Shown: positions 5,629 through 5,836 of the stretch, in pieces | How the letters are laid out: every line of letters starts with the position of its first letter | How positions within the stretch are numbered: position 1 is the first letter of the stretch | Origin: Synergistaceae bacterium | GTDB taxonomy: Bacteria > Synergistota > Synergistia > Synergistales > Aminobacteriaceae | Assembly (NCBI GenBank): GCA_017394925.1 | Contig: JAFPWQ010000026.1 | Location: 1 to 5,836 of the forward strand | Length of the DNA: 5,836 nt | Reading direction: 5' to 3' | The notes under the pieces: model-generated | What the model saw: the letters and a program-made list of their open reading frames with translations, nothing else | Told to the model about the DNA's origin: nothing | Databases searched by the model: none | Position numbers and translations under genes: made by a program

Positions 5629-5836
5629 TTACTTTCCTGCGAGAATGTCCATTAACGTCTGACGCATGACATCAAGCGGTACTGCTTTTCCGCCAGTCCA
5701 TAACTGAATCTGACGGAGTCCCTGATATAACGACATTCCAAGACCGTTAATCGTGTTGCATCCGACTTCTTTTGCCTCTTTGAGGAATCTTGTTTCAGCG
5801 GGATTGTACGTTGCATCAAAGCAAATGTGTGAAGGC
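5629..5836 (-). CDS. Shikimate/quinate dehydrogenase family protein, C-terminal part (gene runs off the window)
   Basis: The last 68 codons are present, ending in TAA at 5631-5629; the 5' part lies beyond the right edge. The fragment reads as the C-terminal end of an AroE/YdiB-type NAD(P)-dependent shikimate or quinate dehydrogenase. FDATYNPAET matches the family's D-x-x-Y-x-P segment. NTINGLGMSLYQG carries the conserved Asn-Gly and the substrate-side Gln, and QLWTGG matches the closing E/Q-x-W-T-G. The residue after NGLGM is Ser where most AroE proteins have Leu/Ile. Position at the head of a transport and catabolic operon suggests a degradative rather than biosynthetic role, oxidising shikimate, quinate or a similar hydroxy acid, though a misplaced biosynthetic aroE is possible. 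The gene may extend far enough right to carry other features I cannot see. Confidence 0.85.
   Translation of the reverse strand, partial: PSHICFDATYNPAETRFLKEAKEVGCNTINGLGMSLYQGLRQIQLWTGGKAVPLDVMRQTLMDILAGK

Overview
This window holds one methyltransferase gene on the + strand and, converging on it, at least six minus-strand genes that look like a single transport-and-catabolism operon. Base composition looks moderately AT-rich (mid-40s % GC by eye). A periplasmic-type TRAP receptor with an ordinary signal peptide suggests a diderm bacterium. The TRAP system together with an HMG-CoA-lyase-like enzyme suggests an anaerobic, organic-acid-using heterotroph, perhaps from a gut or similar habitat. 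A Synergistota-like or proteobacterial host would fit, but I cannot fix the lineage from sequence alone.

Layout, left to right: (1) 1-53, a leader with a perfect TATAAT box; (2) 54-686 (+), a class I SAM-dependent methyltransferase of unknown substrate; (3) 687-750, a short convergent spacer filled by a probable bidirectional terminator; (4) 751-3703 (-), a complete TRAP transporter read in the order dctQ, dctM, dctP; (5) 3704-3772, a spacer with a hairpin and a T-run; (6) 3773-5556 (-), an HMG-CoA-lyase-like DRE-TIM lyase and a xylose-isomerase-like TIM-barrel enzyme, joined by a TAATG stop/start overlap; (7) 5557-5628, a spacer with a second hairpin; (8) 5629 to the right edge (-), the last 68 codons of a shikimate/quinate dehydrogenase-family gene whose start lies outside the window.

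Transcription of the minus-strand block runs right to left: shikimate dehydrogenase-like, TIM-barrel enzyme, HMGL-like lyase, then dctQ, dctM, dctP and the terminator. The simplest reading is that the TRAP system imports a carboxylate and the three enzymes degrade it, by oxidation, then isomerisation or dehydration, then C-C cleavage. A shikimate-type dehydrogenase next to a possible dehydroshikimate-dehydratase-like barrel points to a shikimate- or quinate-like hydroxy acid. The lyase does not fit neatly into a known shikimate route, so the substrate is open. No stretch over 300 bases lacks a gene, and I saw no RNA genes, insertion sequences or CRISPR repeats.
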